Assembly: GCA_949752795.1 (NCBI GenBank) | Contig: OX457074.1 | Location: forward strand, 33,217,980 to 33,281,979 | DNA from: Hyperoodon ampullatus | Taxonomy: Eukaryota > Chordata > Mammalia > Artiodactyla > Ziphiidae | Direction: 5' to 3' | DNA length: 64,000 nt | Shown here: piece after piece, positions 27,190-39,299 of the stretch | How positions within the stretch are numbered: position 1 is the first letter of the stretch | Layout: each line of letters opens with the position of its first letter | Program-made: the position numbers and the translations under genes | Notes under the pieces: generated by a model | What the model was told of the DNA's origin: nothing | The model's database searches: none | The model's input: the letters and a program-made list of their open reading frames with translations, nothing else

Positions 27190-27560
27190 TTATTCATTGA
27201 CTCAATCAGTAGATTTTTACTGAGTCCCTTCCATGTGTTTGTGCTGTGTCGGACTCTGGAGATAATACAGTGGACAAGATCGACACGGTCTCTGCCATCA
27301 TGGAGCTTGCAGCCCAGTGGATTCTACTGACAAATAATCACACAAAGAACTAAGCTAATTATGAGAATTTGTGAGAGGGACTGCATCTTGGAAGGCTCTC
27401 TTGAAGTTGTGACACTTAAGCAACTGTCTGAATGGTAAGAAAATCAATGTGCAACGTGCTGGGGGTGGGAGAGCCTGCAAAGGTGTTCTAGGTAGAGAGA
27501 ATCACATTTTCAAAGACCCTGAACATGTGAGGAGCTACGTACAGGAGCTACATACAGGCA
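27190..27560 (+). repeat. L2 element fragment
   Basis: TTATTCATTGACTCAATCAG and TTTTTACTGAGTCCCTTCCATGTG give the L2 'tattcattcaacaaa...gagcacctac' pattern, followed by CATCATGGAGCTTGCAGCCC and, further on, TTCTAGGTAGAGAGAATCAC and AAAGACCCTGAACATG. These are in L2 order over about 370 bases. Confidence 0.8.
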
Positions 27561-28491
27561 GGACTGGCTTCGCGGACATGAGACCTGTGCAGTCACTCAG
27601 AGCCTTGGGCTCAGGGCAGCTCATGCTTGGTTCAATGCTCTGCTGTTACCCTCTTGAAATTCTTAATAAGTTTTGAACAAGGAGCCCTGCATTTTCATTT
27701 TGCACTGAGTCCCTTAGAGTATGTAGGTGTTCCTAGCTGTGGAAGTTTGATCTTGATCCTACTTGTGATATGTAGCCATTGGAGGGCTTAATGCAAGGAG
27801 AGACATCCTCTCAATTCCTAAAACATGCTCTGGTTGTGATGTGAAGCGTGGAAGGAGGGATATGGCTACCGCCCTCTAAGACCTTATAGTACAGCAGGTA
27901 CAGCAAAACCTGGCCAAGGGGTGTTCTTAAAAGTTACACATTATAGGAATATATTGAAGAAGATCCTGAGAATTGAGCAGAGGGTTATCAGGTGAAATTT
28001 CCAGGTTGGGAAAGGTATCATCTCTTACATGGGTCCTCCCAGTCTTCTTTTCTCTGAGCTAAATACCATCATTTTGCTTCTTCAACTCAAGCTCAATCTC
28101 TTTAATCAATTAAGAAGCTTAAAGATCTGAAAACCACTGTTTCCCATTTGAAGCTTCGCAATATTCTTGGGAATTGCCTCGTAGCTTTAGCTTAATGCTG
28201 GAGACTCACATAAAGTAGGGCTGCTTTCCCATCTTCCTCCCTATGACGCAGCGAGCTCAGATAACATCCAGATGGTTACGATGAGGTTTTTCAGTTGCCT
28301 GTCTGAATCTCTGCTAATCTAATTCCTTCGATGCCCTGGAGTACATCCCACAGACACTTGCTGTCTCTTCCACTTAAGGCGGCTGTGTTTCTGCTGTCAG
28401 TGAAGCTTCTGTTCTAGGCATTTCCCATAAAGACTATTTTATGACATTATTGCCAGCCACGTCATCATCTTCTTGTGCTGTTTTAGCTATC

Positions 28492-28610
28492 GGCGCTGTC
28501 CAATAGAACTTTCTGCAATGATGGAACTCTTCTACATCCTCTCTGTCCAAAATGGTAGCAACCTGCCACATGTGGCTATTCAACAGTGAAAATTAGCAGG
28601 GTTCCACATG
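28492..28610 (+). mobile_element. hAT-Charlie (MER5-like) DNA transposon fragment
   Basis: GGCGCTGTCCAATAGAACTT, then TGTCCAAAATGGTAGCAACC and CACATGTGGCTATTCAACAG. These are the terminal phrases of the MER5 group of non-autonomous hAT elements. Only a piece is kept. Confidence 0.8.
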
Positions 28611-29089
28611 AAAATTTAGGGCACTAAAGCTCAGGAAAGCTATTTGGTCGTTCAGTGTCACAGAATCACAATAGGGCAAATCCAGACAGAAACTCAGATC
28701 TTCTGACTCCCAGGGGTCTTTTTTCTATGCTATGAATCGGAGGTCTCAAAGAACCATTTATTTGCAAAGCTTTATAGAGCAGATATTCAATGTCGTGAGT
28801 ATTGCGGGGGATGCCAAGAAATAAAATAGTTCCATTGGGTCAAAAAAGGGTGAGCAATGAGAAAAGAGAATCACTTGGTCGACCTCCAAGGACAAAGAAG
28901 AGAAAGGGAGGGTCCCAGTGTTTACCTCCAGAAGTCCAGAGGTGTTGCCATCTGTTGTACAAATGGGCCGTGTTCTGTGTCTGTGCTCAAGGCAAAGGGT
29001 CCTGAACCCTGCAGGTTCTTTAGTGCCTGACACACACAGGCTGCATGTGGTAAACCCCACTGCCTATGCCACTCCCTGGTCTTTGGGTT

Positions 29090-29205
29090 TGCAGAGACTG
29101 AGGCTACGTAACCTGCCCAAGCCCACACAGCCACTAAGAGTCCGAGTCCAGGTTGAAATCCAGATCCTTTCGGCCCGAGTGTTAATTAGGGTAGCAGTGG
29201 GTATG
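29090..29205 (-). repeat. MIR-like fragment
   Basis: GAGACTGAGGCTACGTAACC, CTGCCCAAGCCCACACAGCC and GTTGAAATCCAGATCCTTTC match the reverse of the MIR core. Confidence 0.7.
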
Positions 29206-31098
29206 GATACTGCAAACTAAGTTTGTGCACTGACACTGGTGGTCCTGAGTGCCAGGCTGAGAAACTTAGATTTGACCTACTGGCAGCAAGAAGCCAGAGA
29301 AGCTTTTAATGAACTTCTCAGTGGAAGCTACCGAGGAAGTAGGAAGGATAGACTCATGGTGGCCAGAGCAGAAAGATGGAAGGGCTTCAAGGAAAACCAC
29401 GTGTCGAGGTTTTTTCCCTTAGGGGCTCATTTCTCCCACACCCAGAAGATGTCCAGAGGGGCTGGGAACAATGGGGGCATTGGAACGTCAAGGAGAGAGA
29501 CTGTTCTGGGAGTCAAGGAGGCGGGGGGTAGGGGGTACAGGCAGAGAATTTGCCTCCAGGAAAGTCAGAGGAGGTCCAGAATAGGGTAGTGGAGAGAGAA
29601 CAGAGATGGGTCTAGGCAGTGTGGGGACCAGTGTAGCATCGTGTAAAGGGTCACAGAAGGTCGAAGATCAGAAAGAGACTTGAAGGGCATGAAGGAGATC
29701 ACTGATAACTTTTAATAGTTCTCTTTGGGGAGAACAGTGTAACCAGATAACACAGGAATTTAAGGGAAACAGGGCTATGTTCCATGGGAAACAGGAGTTG
29801 ACCAGCAGTGAGAGGAAGGGCAGAAATGCAACACCCAGAAAAACACAAGGCAGTCAATACAAGTTTCTTCGAGATAGCAAAAACTTGTTCATGTTTGCAA
29901 GTATAGGGAAAGAAGCCAGTGAAGAGAGTGAGAAATTAAACATATTGGAAGAATGAGACTGCATGTATTATCTTCTAAAGAGATGAATTACTTGATAACA
30001 ATTTTAAAGTTACTGTAAGGTAAAACTTCTCTCAATATCCTTAAAAATATTTCAGCCATTCTTACTTATTGTTCCAGAAGCAGTATTTTAAAATTATCTG
30101 TAATCTCTACAGATTACAGATTTTTAAAAATCATGAAAGTACACACTCTGTGTGTCTAGTCAAGCATCCAGAAGAACAGTAGAAGTATATGAAAGTTAAA
30201 AGCTGGGAAGGAGCAGTGAACATTTCCTCACGCACTTTTTGCTTGCATTGAGCTTTTGAATTTTTCAAATTCTGTGGCATCATTTGGCTAGTTTTAAAAC
30301 ACTGTCTACCCCATAATGTCATCTATCTCTTCTTCTGATAATGGAAAAAAAATCATAAAGTGTCGGGAAAGAGTCAAATTCTTTGCTATTAAGTCATTTG
30401 TACCAAGTGTCCATCTCTTGAAGAATCTTCATAAATTGCCAAATATATAGTTAAGGTATTCCACACACACAAAGCACTGGACATCACTGAAATGGCTTTA
30501 AGTAATATTATCAGTGCCACCAAGTAATGCTTTAAAAAAACCCCAAACTCATTCATTCTTAAATTCAAATGCTCATTTGAGTGCCTTTTACCCAATACAA
30601 TCTGTGTAGAGAATAAAATCTTATGCTTCCCGCAGATACTTTCACACCATGTGTTGAAAAAACATATGCCAAATGGACACCACTCGGTTGTAATTTACAA
30701 TTTGAGCATCTTTCCTGCTTTATTGCATCACAACTAACACACACAGTGGTGATCCTGAGAAGACCGATGTTTATTTTCACAGCAACTCCTCCCCCCAGTG
30801 CCTACTTAGCTAGTGTTCCCTACGCACATTTTCCAATCCTCACCATGACTCACACAATAATTACTCACTAAAATAAATACCTCTTCTTCTGTACTGTAAG
30901 TTTCCAACAGAAAAAAGTGGCCAGCCTCTTCTTCTTTGAATATATGTCACTCATATTCTAAGTGAGTTCAAAAGTTGGTACATCAGTGGTTTGACCCAAC
31001 CGCAAACCAAAAACAAACACAAGCCTTACCACCACCCCTCATGACGTTGTTCTTCCACATTATATGCTGTTAATACTCTGCGTCATAAATTCCATCAC

Positions 31099-31443
31099 TC
31101 TGTATCAGTCAGGTTGGGCTAAGTTATGCTGCAGTAACAAATGGCCCCCAGATCTAGCCCAGCAAAGTTCATGTCCAGCACAGGACAGTTGAAGGCTCTG
31201 CTGCACATCATCCTCACTCTGGGATCCAGACTTCTGGAAAAGCCACTGTTGGAACATGGACAAGTTGTCATGGCAGCGGGGGAGAGAGAGCTCTGAAAGT
31301 TGTTTATCCACCCTCATTTCTCAGACTGACGCAGGTCACATGGCCCTGCCTGATTTCAAAGGCAGCCGAGAGATGCAGTGCTGTCAGGCACACGGAAGGC
31401 AGAGAACTGGAAATAGGTAGTGAATGGTCCTAATGATTTCCAC
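31099..31443 (-). repeat. LTR-like old interspersed repeat, family not assigned
   Basis: Begins CTGTATCAGTCAGGTTGGGC, with TTATGCTGCAGTAACAAATG, and ends AATGATTTCCACA. The sequence matches a common mammalian interspersed repeat with TG...CA-like ends, but I cannot name the family with confidence. Confidence 0.5.
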
Positions 31444-33058
31444 ATGCTCATTCGACTTCTTCTCTGAGCATAAATGTGTCAAAAGCTATGAAATTGGTTT
31501 TGCAAACTTTGGGAAAATATTTTGACTCAAACCTGTTTATGCTTTGGAGAAGCCTTTGAATGTTGGCTTTGAAGTTTTAGAATCCTTAGAGAAAAATATT
31601 CCATTGAAGACTGGAAAGCAATATTTTGAGGTTGTTTTAGAAAAAAAATACTCAGTGGGTTTATTTAGAAAAGGCCACTGTTGGAAAATGATGCAAAATC
31701 TTCATACTCCTATTTAACAAAGTTTCCGAACAGGACAAATCAATTTGGAGTAGAAAGAAAGAAATTCCTATGTACCGTGATATCCAATTAAAAAATTCAT
31801 TTGTCAGACTTTTCATTCAACTCTCCAGTTGGAGTTGTTTGCGGGAAATCTACCTGCCTATCACTGTTCTAGCACATGTAGGTTCATAGTCTATATTTGA
31901 ACTAGACTGAATTCCTCTTTCCTATTTATATTTATGATGTTATTTTGAGCTCTAGTATTTATATTACTATTTTCATTGCACTCTTATTCTTAACAAACCA
32001 CTTTTGAGCCATTGATTCTTTTCTGTGAACTGGGGCTTTAAAACAACAGAGTGACAACACCAAAAAATGACAAATTTTAAAAAAAGGATAATTTAAAAAG
32101 AAAATAAAACTAAGTGCTTAAATGAATTCGATACATGTCCTTGTACAGGATGGATATATATTCAGTAAAAGTTGGCTTGTGAAAACAGTATAAGCAAAAC
32201 TCAGTATCCCTAGGGACAGGTAATGTAGAAAACCTTCCGTCTTTGGTTTTCAGGAAATGGGAATAATCTGAAAAGTTCAAAGTGTGTGATTCCCCAGAGA
32301 ATGTGATCCCCCCATTCTATCAGACAATGTTCCTCTAAATACCCTCAACCAATTATGGGGTTTATTTTTTTCCCTTTATTGCAAGAGATGCCCCAATTAT
32401 TTAATTGATCCCCCTTTAACCTTCTGACTAATTGCCATGGTGCAAATAGAGGTTTAGAAGGACATTCTCTCCTCCTGCTGTTTGATTATAAACACAGGTC
32501 TCACTAAGCAACAGAGTGGCATTTTCATTTGCATGCTTCCTTTTTAATGGGATATTGGGTCTACCAATTCAGAGCCCAACATCCCAGTGCAAAGTGCGGG
32601 AAATTAGAAGAGGGTTTTCAAGTTTGGGACAAGACGGGGGTCTCTTATTTCCTGGCTCTTACCCCAGAATTGAAATCTGGGGACCACATTCTCAGATGGC
32701 AATGGAGAGAGAGAGATCGGGCCCCAAGAGAATTCCTGACTCAGCTACTGACTGTCGCACAAGAGTGAGGATAACTAGCTGGCTTTACGTCGCTAGTAAT
32801 ACCAAAAAGAGTGTCGGGCCCTTGAGCAGGGGCTTGAACCTAGTGGCCCCAGTGCTGTGATGATTTTCACGGTGCAGTGAGTCAGTGATCCCCAGTCTTT
32901 CCTGGGGAAGGGCCCTGGAAGGGGGTAGAGAAAGGCCAGCCATGCTCCCTTCAAAAGTGTTCCATAAGGAGGGGAGAGAAAGTCCATTCTTCTGTGAAAC
33001 AAAATATGAAAAGGTGGAAGAAGATGTTCCTTCTCTCAGGCACTAGTGTTCATTGGCT

Positions 33059-33411
33059 GCGATGGTTTGAATGTGTGTCCCCCTAAAATTCATGGGTTGA
33101 AACCTACCCCGCCACACACACCAGGTGATGGTACTAGGAGGCAGGGCCTTTGGGAGGTGGAGCCCTCATGAATGGGATTCTTGTCTTTATGAAAGTGGCC
33201 CTAGAGGGCTCCCCTGCCCTTCCACCATGTGAGGACACAGCAAAAGGATGGCCGTGTGTGAACCAGGAAGCGGGCTCTCACCAGACACCAGATCTGCTCG
33301 CACCTTGATCTTGGACTTCCAGCCTCTAAAACTGTGAGAAATAAATTTCTGTTGTACATAAGCTCCCCAGTCTGCAGTATTTTGTTATACCAGCCTGAAC
33401 GGACTAAGACA
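33059..33411 (+). mobile_element. MaLR-type solo LTR
   Basis: TGGTTTGAATGTGTGTCCCC at the start, GTGAGGACACAGCAAAAGGA in the middle, and CAGCCTCTAAAACTGTGAGA with an AATAAA signal before the CCAGCCTGAACGGACTAAGA end. This is the MLT1/MST-type LTR in plus orientation. No internal region is present. Confidence 0.88.
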
Positions 33412-33714
33412 TTGACTCAGAAGATAATGGTAGCAATAAAGAACTTGAACGTGGTGTCAAGGCTCACATAGAAGGGGTGGTAACTCTATCCAGTTAAACT
33501 TGTGTGGGACCCTCAAAGGTCAGGTGATGCAGGGGGCACTTCACAGTGAAGGGAAGAGGAGACAGGTCTGCCCTCGTGCTTGCAGGGTCATGGGGGGCCG
33601 TTCTTGGAAGACAAGGTAGGATAAGCGCCATTCAAGAAACATGAAAGAAGTGGTGTAAGGAGGTAAGGATGGAGGTGGGGGCTCTTTTTAGGATCTGGAA
33701 AAGCTTAATACAGG

Positions 33715-34608
33715 GAGTGAGATTTAAAGTGGGAGACAGATGAAAAGATGCTCAGCATCACTAATCATTAGAGAAATGCAAATCCAAACTACAATGAGGT
33801 ATCACCTCACACCGGTCAGAATGGCCATCATCAAAAAATCTGCAAACAATAAATGCTGGAGAGGGTGTGGAGAAAAGGGAACCCTCCTACACTGTTGGTG
33901 GGAATGTAAATTGGTGCAGCCACTATGGAGAACAGTATGGAGGTTCCTTTAAAAGCTAAAAATAGAGCTACCTATGATCCAGCAATCCCACTCCTGGGCA
34001 TGTATCCAGAAAAAAACAGAATTCGAAAGGATGCACGCACCCTGATGTTCATTGCAACGCTATTTACAATAGCCGCATCATGGAAGCAACCTAACTGTCC
34101 ACTGACGGAGGAATGGATAAAGAAGATGTGGTACATGTACACAATGGAATATTACTCAGCCATAAAAAGGAATGAAATAGTGCCATTTGCAGAGACGTGG
34201 ATGGACCTAGAGATTGTCATACAGAGTGAGGTAAGTCAGAAAGAGAAAAACAAATATCGTATAATATCGCTTATATGTGGAATCTAGAAAAATGGTACAG
34301 ATGAAACTTATTTGCAAAGCAGAAATAGAGTCACAGATGTAGAGGACAAACTTATGGTTACCAAGGGGGCAAGGGAGAGTGGGATAAATTGGAAGATTGG
34401 GATTGACATATACACACTACTATATATAAAATAGGTAACTAATAAGGACCTACTTAGCACCAGAGAACTCTGCTCAATACTCTGTAATAACCTATATGGG
34501 GAAAGAATCTAAAAAAGAGTGGATATATGTATATGTGTAACTGAACCACTTTGCTGTACACCTGAAACTAACCCAACATTGTAAATCAGCTCTAATCCAA
34601 TAAAATTT
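33715..34608 (+). mobile_element. L1 3' end with broken ORF2 C-terminus
   Basis: The first part (33740-33952) reads [20 protein letters not shown] in one frame and the second (33925-34287) reads EEWIKKMWYMYTMEYYSAIK in another. Both are the C-terminal region of L1 ORF2p, so a frameshift near 33925-33952 separates them. The ORF ends ...SLICGI at 34285, followed by a 3' UTR and an A-rich tail. The element is 5'-truncated and incapable of moving by itself. Homology is to the zinc-knuckle-like C-terminal domain, not to the reverse transcriptase or endonuclease, which are absent. Confidence 0.93.
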
Positions 34609-34667
34609 AAAAAGAAAGAAAAAAAGAAAGGAAAGGAAAGAAAGGAAGGAAGAAAGAAAGGAAGAAA
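34609..34667. repeat. (GAAA/GGAA)n purine repeat in L1 tail
   Basis: About 60 bases of AAAG, GGAA and GAAA units directly after the L1 3' end, so the repeat probably grew from the poly(A) tail. Confidence 0.9.
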
Positions 34668-34807
34668 CCCAGAAAATCCAAGTCTGCTCTTTTTTGGGGG
34701 GGAAGGGAGTTCAGGCGTGATGCTCCAATTCTCTCCTCTCAAATTTGTCTTCCCTTTGAAGAATCCCTCATGAATCGCCAAGGCTCCACCACACTGTTCT
34801 CTGTAGC

Positions 34808-35070
34808 GATGTGTTATGTGTGTCCCCCTAAAATTCCTGTGTTCAAGTTCTAAACCTCAGTACTTCATAATGTGACATATTTAGAGACAGGATCCTTAAA
34901 GAGGTAAGTTAAAATGAGGTCGTGTGGGTGGGCCTTAATCCAATAGGACTGGGGTCCTTACAAGAGGAGGGTACTTAGACACAGACCCACACAGAGGGAA
35001 AGCCAGGTGAAGACACCCGGAGAAGTCTTCTCTGGGCAATTTGTTGGGGCCACCCTGGCTAACTAATACA
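34808..35070 (+). mobile_element. MaLR-type LTR, partial
   Basis: TGTTATGTGTGTCCCCCTAA at 34811, CCAATAGGACTGGGGTCCTT in the middle, and CCACCCTGGCTAACTAATAC at the end. It shares the MLT1/MST plan but is shorter, lacking most of the polyadenylation part. Confidence 0.75.
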
Positions 35071-35439
35071 GTGGGAGTGGAAAGTGACTTCCTTTGATGT
35101 CTTAGAGCCCCGCTGAGAGGAGGCATTTAAGGCAGGCTTCTGTCAAGTTTGGGAGACAGCAAAAAGGAACCAAACTCCCAAACTAAGGTAAAACTAGGTC
35201 ATCAAGCTTGTTAAGAAATGGCTTGCTTTTAAAGATGCTAACGAGTCGTCCCATTCACAAAAGGATCTGTCCAGGGACTGATGATGCCTTTGGGTCCTAC
35301 TGCCATCTCCTGCCTCCAGAGGGGGATCCCCAACAGCACAGCTCTGTCATTTTGTCCCGGAGCCATGTGGTCACAGGTGCTGAGAGCAGGGTTAGGACTC
35401 AGACCACAAGTGGCCTGAGGCTGGAGTTCGTGGCCAAGA

Positions 35440-35690
35440 AAAGAGCAATAGAACCTGGCGTCACAACCCCGGGGCTTGTCTACAAGCTGGCCTGGACGTC
35501 CCGCATATCTGGCCGTGGTGTCCGCGCGCATGCGCTGGGAGGGCTGTGTAATGAACAAAGTGTTTATAAGCATCTGATGAAAGCTGTGTTCCCACACCCC
35601 CGAGAGGGCCGCAGAGCAGGCAGCTGCATCCCTGCCGTGCACAGCAGGGGCGATGCTCTCCTCTCACTCGAGAGAAACGAAATAGGAACA
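35440..35690. promoter_or_regulatory. CpG cluster with NRF1-type palindrome (possible regulatory element)
   Basis: In otherwise CpG-poor intergenic DNA this stretch has a cluster of CpGs and the palindrome GCGCATGCGC at 35526-35535, the NRF1 consensus. Nearby are TGGCGTCACA at 35457 (CRE-like half site) and AACAAAG at 35553 (SOX-like). It lies about 6.5 kb upstream of PMP22 exon 1A. No ORF here has a recognisable product. Function is inferred from motifs only. Confidence 0.4.
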
Positions 35691-36110
35691 TTCTCTGGCA
35701 AAGACAAACCCCTCCAGCGTGCTCCAGGAAAATAGCTCTGAACATAAGATCTGCCAGGTCTGGATAAACATAGCTCAGTCCCTCAGATGTTTTGACCATG
35801 AGTGAATGTTCATACCACACAGCCTTTCATCAGAGGCCTCCAAATAGTTCACATAAAATCCTGAGCCTGTTCCAGGCAGCGGCTCGTCAAGAGTTACCAG
35901 ATCCGCCATTAGAGCCACCCAACGCCGTGAAGTATTTATCCTTGGAGATAATGTGAACCCGGAGAAAGTTGAAGCTTGAGATCAAGCTGGTGGCAGAAGA
36001 GTCCAACTCCAATGGACTTAGAAGTTTCTTTATACTTGGAACCCCATTTTCCTCATGTTTAAAATGGGAATAATAATAATAGTGTGTCTTCACATATATG
36101 CTCTAAGTTT

Positions 36111-36423
36111 GTTTTTTATAACGTGTTTTAAAAAAATATTTATTTTATTTATTTATTTTTGGCTGCATTGGGTCTTTGTTGCTGTGCAACGCTTTCTCTG
36201 GTTGTGGCGAGCGGGGACTACTCTTGGCTGTGGTGTGCAGGCGTCTCATTGCAGTGGCTTCTCTTATTTGTGGCTCACGGGCTCTAGGGCGGGCGGGCTC
36301 AGTAGTTGTGGTGCACGGGCTTAGCTGCTCTGCGGCATGTGGGATCTTCCCGGACCGGGGCACGAACCCGTGTCCGCTGCATTGACAGGCGGATTCTTAA
36401 CCACTGTGCCACCAGGGAAGCCC
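36111..36423 (-). mobile_element. Long-form CHR-type SINE, minus orientation
   Basis: Starts with a T/TATTTA-rich tail, continues GGCTGCATTGGGTCTTTGTT, and ends with CCACTGTGCCACCAGGGAAG, the reversed SINE head. Target-site repeats ATGCTCTAAGTTT (36098-36110) and ATGCTCTCAGTTT (36426-36438) flank it. Confidence 0.92.
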
Positions 36424-36854
36424 ACATGCTCTCAGTTTTTAATCAGATTAAAAAGCAAAGAGGGTTCCTACTTTATTGTAGGAAAGCTCTCCAAGTTCCT
36501 ATACACGTTAGCATTCAGGAAGCATCCTAGAGAATGATGGTGAGATGATAAAGACCTTCAAAGAAGCGCTTATCACTGCCCTAGGCATTCTTGTGACATC
36601 CTATGATTCTACTGTACCAAATTCTATTTTCCTTAAACCTGTCTTGAAGTCCAAGTGACAGAATGGATAGTCGATGAATCATTAGGTTGGAAATTTAAAA
36701 TGCTTGAAGTAACATAAATAAATGAGTTGTAAAACAATGCAAAGCAATATTTAACAAAGTGTGGTGCATATATAAACATGGGTCCCCATGTTCATGTGCA
36801 GGCTTTCTAGTAATACATGGAAGTTTGGAGATTTGTGTGTTTCTCCAACAACCC

Positions 36855-36990
36855 TTTCATGCATGCATTCAACAAATATTAATAAAGTGCCTGTGTTATA
36901 CCAGGGACTGTAGTTAGCCATAGGAATCAGAAAATGGTAAGACAAGTCCCAGCCTTCCAAGCCTTATAGCCTAGAAGGAAGACTCCACTA
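36855..36990 (+). repeat. L2-like fragment
   Basis: ATGCATTCAACAAATATTAA, TAAAGTGCCTGTGTTATACC and AGGGACTGTAGTTAG follow the L2 3' pattern. Confidence 0.7.
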
Positions 36991-37109
36991 AGGAGATAAA
37001 TAAATGCAATGAAGTACAATTAGATTCTCAACAAATGGACTTGGTATTCATGGTGTCAGCAGTCTCTTGAGTACTTACCTAGGTCTATGCCATACATTGA
37101 TTTTTTAAA

Positions 37110-37660
37110 AGACTATTTTTAAAGAGAAGTTTTAGGTTTATAGCAAAAATTGAGAGAAAGGTACAGGGATTTCCCATAGAGCCTCTGCCCCACACATACA
37201 CAGCCTCCCCCATTATCAACGTACCTCACCAGAGTGGTACAGTTTTTACAATTGATGAATCTACACTGACACAGCATCATCATCCAGAGCCCATGGTTTA
37301 CCTTAGGGTTCACTTGGTGTTGTACATGCTATGGGTTTGGACAAATGTATAATGACGTCTACCCACCATTATATCATACAGAGTATTTTCACTGCCCTAA
37401 AAATCTTCTGTGCTTTGCTTATTCATTCCTAACTGCTCCCCAAATTCCTGGCAACCACTGATCTTTTTACTGACTCCATAGTTTTGCATTTTCCAGAATG
37501 TCATAGGGTTGAAGTCAAACAGTATGTAGACTTTTCAGATTGGCTTCTTTCACTAAGTCATATACATTTAAATTTCCTCCACATCATTTCATGGCTGGAT
37601 AGCTCATTGTGTGTGTTCAATAATATTCCATTGTTGGGATGAACCATAGTTTATTCACAC
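37110..37660 (-). repeat. L1 3' UTR-like element, inverted
   Basis: AAGAGAAGTTTTAGGTTTAT, GATTTCCCATAGAGCCTCTG, CACTGACACAGCATCATCAT and GTTCAATAATATTCCATTGT are the inverted 3' UTR phrases of medium-age L1 (L1M-type). About 550 bases are kept without any open frame. Confidence 0.85.
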
Positions 37661-38560
37661 ATGCAGTGATTTTAATTTTGCTGGGTGCAGTATGACCTGG
37701 TTGGCTGAGGGCACAGTGTGAAGTGTATGGGCAAGAACAAGTCGCCAAATTAATGAGGACACCAGCTGACTTCCCACCAACAGATGCTGGCTTCCGGGGG
37801 TGTGATGGGGGGACAGGCACAGTTACCTTCGCAGTGTCATAAAAACTATCTCAGTATAGTGAGAAACAACCTTGAGAGAAATCCAGTTGCTAGTGACAAT
37901 GATGGAAAAGAGGAGGAATGAAAGACCTCCAAGGACACGACTGTTCTTGTCCAGAAAACAGAGCATTTAGAGAGAATACGGGTGCTTTACTGGTGGGCCC
38001 CGATGCAGGAACTCATGAAGTGCTCAGAATGTATTCCTCACAAATAGAAAGGCTCTATTCTATACAAAGTGTGTAGTGGTAGAGGGAAATTGTCAGGTGA
38101 AGCTTCACGAAGGGAGTGATCTTGGGGCAGATTCTTGGAAGATAAGTCATGTACTGACCATGTGACTAAGATCAAACGATGAGAAAGACCCTCGCCTGTT
38201 TGGAAAATACTGGTCAAAAACCAAACAAAGGGACTTCTGTTGCTGGCCAAGGAGGGTGATAGGGATTTAACCGCTGACCAGAAACAAACAAAAGTGATCA
38301 TGGCAAGAAAAGGTCATAAGCTGGTTGTTTGCCCTTGAAATACCGTTTCCAACAGCATCACTTTTAAGTGGTAGTTTCATTCCTGGCTAACCCACAAAAG
38401 CTTGTTTCCTCCACATGACGGAATTTCAACTACATTCTCTGTTAAGAAGGTTTTGTGGCCTGGTTTGAAGACATAGTCCCCACTTTATACATTGTTTTCC
38501 TGGAGGAGATTTTGGGAGACAAGAGCAAGGAAACTATGTTTATTCAAAAAGTCCTTTTAG

Positions 38561-38766
38561 GGGCTTCCCTGGTGGCGCAGTGGTTGAGAGTCCGCCTGCT
38601 GATGCAGGGGACACGGGTTCAGGCCCCAGTCCGGGAAGATCCCACATGCCGCGGAGCGGCTGGGCCCGTGAGCCATGGCCGCTGAGCCTGCGCGTCCGGA
38701 GCCTGTGCTCCGCAATGGGAGAGGCCACAGCAGTGAGAAACCCGCGTACCGCAAAAAAAAAAAAAA
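38561..38766 (+). mobile_element. Short-form CHR-type SINE
   Basis: GGGCTTCCCTGGTGGCGCAG head, GGGTTCAGGCCCC box, CGCGTACCGC before a pure A tail of about 19 bases. Target-site repeats AAAAAGTCCTTTTAG (38546-38560) and AAAAAGCCCTTTTAC (38767-38781). The pure A tail suggests a fairly recent insertion. Confidence 0.95.
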
Positions 38767-39299
38767 AAAAAGCCCTTTTACCTGCTGAAATGGAAATGGA
38801 CAGGTGTGGATGACAGGTCTGGCCTCTGGGAATAGTTAGCATCTTTTGGTCAGTGGATGAAGGTCTTGTCTAAGCACTTGAGGGCTCGCTCCTCCGTGGG
38901 GAGGGCTGTCCGAGGCTCTGGGCTGCCCTGAAAGGGTAACTGGGGAATTCTTATGGACCCAGAGCCTCTCCAGCTTGATACAGTTCCTTTTAACCCAGGT
39001 AATGTAATGAGTGAAAGGAGTGGTGTGAGATGATAAATGGCAAATAAATGTCAATGTTCAGCAGGTAATAGGGTCTGTGGATATTTAGCAAAACAGAGAA
39101 CACATATTCCTGTGTGGCAGAGAAAATACTCACCAGGTATTCTGTCAGCTCTTACATTGCCCTGTCTCCCTTGTAGCTGAGTTGGGTCCACCTGATAAAT
39201 TTTGGTCAAGGGATTCTGAAGCAAAATGTCAAGCTGAGTGGTCAACAGCCACCCAAACAGCTCCAACCAAACAAGCTCCACCAAACAGGCTCCAAACAG

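Noticed and set aside
33740..34287. Two adjoining open frames with zinc-knuckle-like content as a host gene
   Set aside because: They are the C-terminal end of L1 ORF2 split by a frameshift, followed by an L1 3' UTR and A-rich tail.
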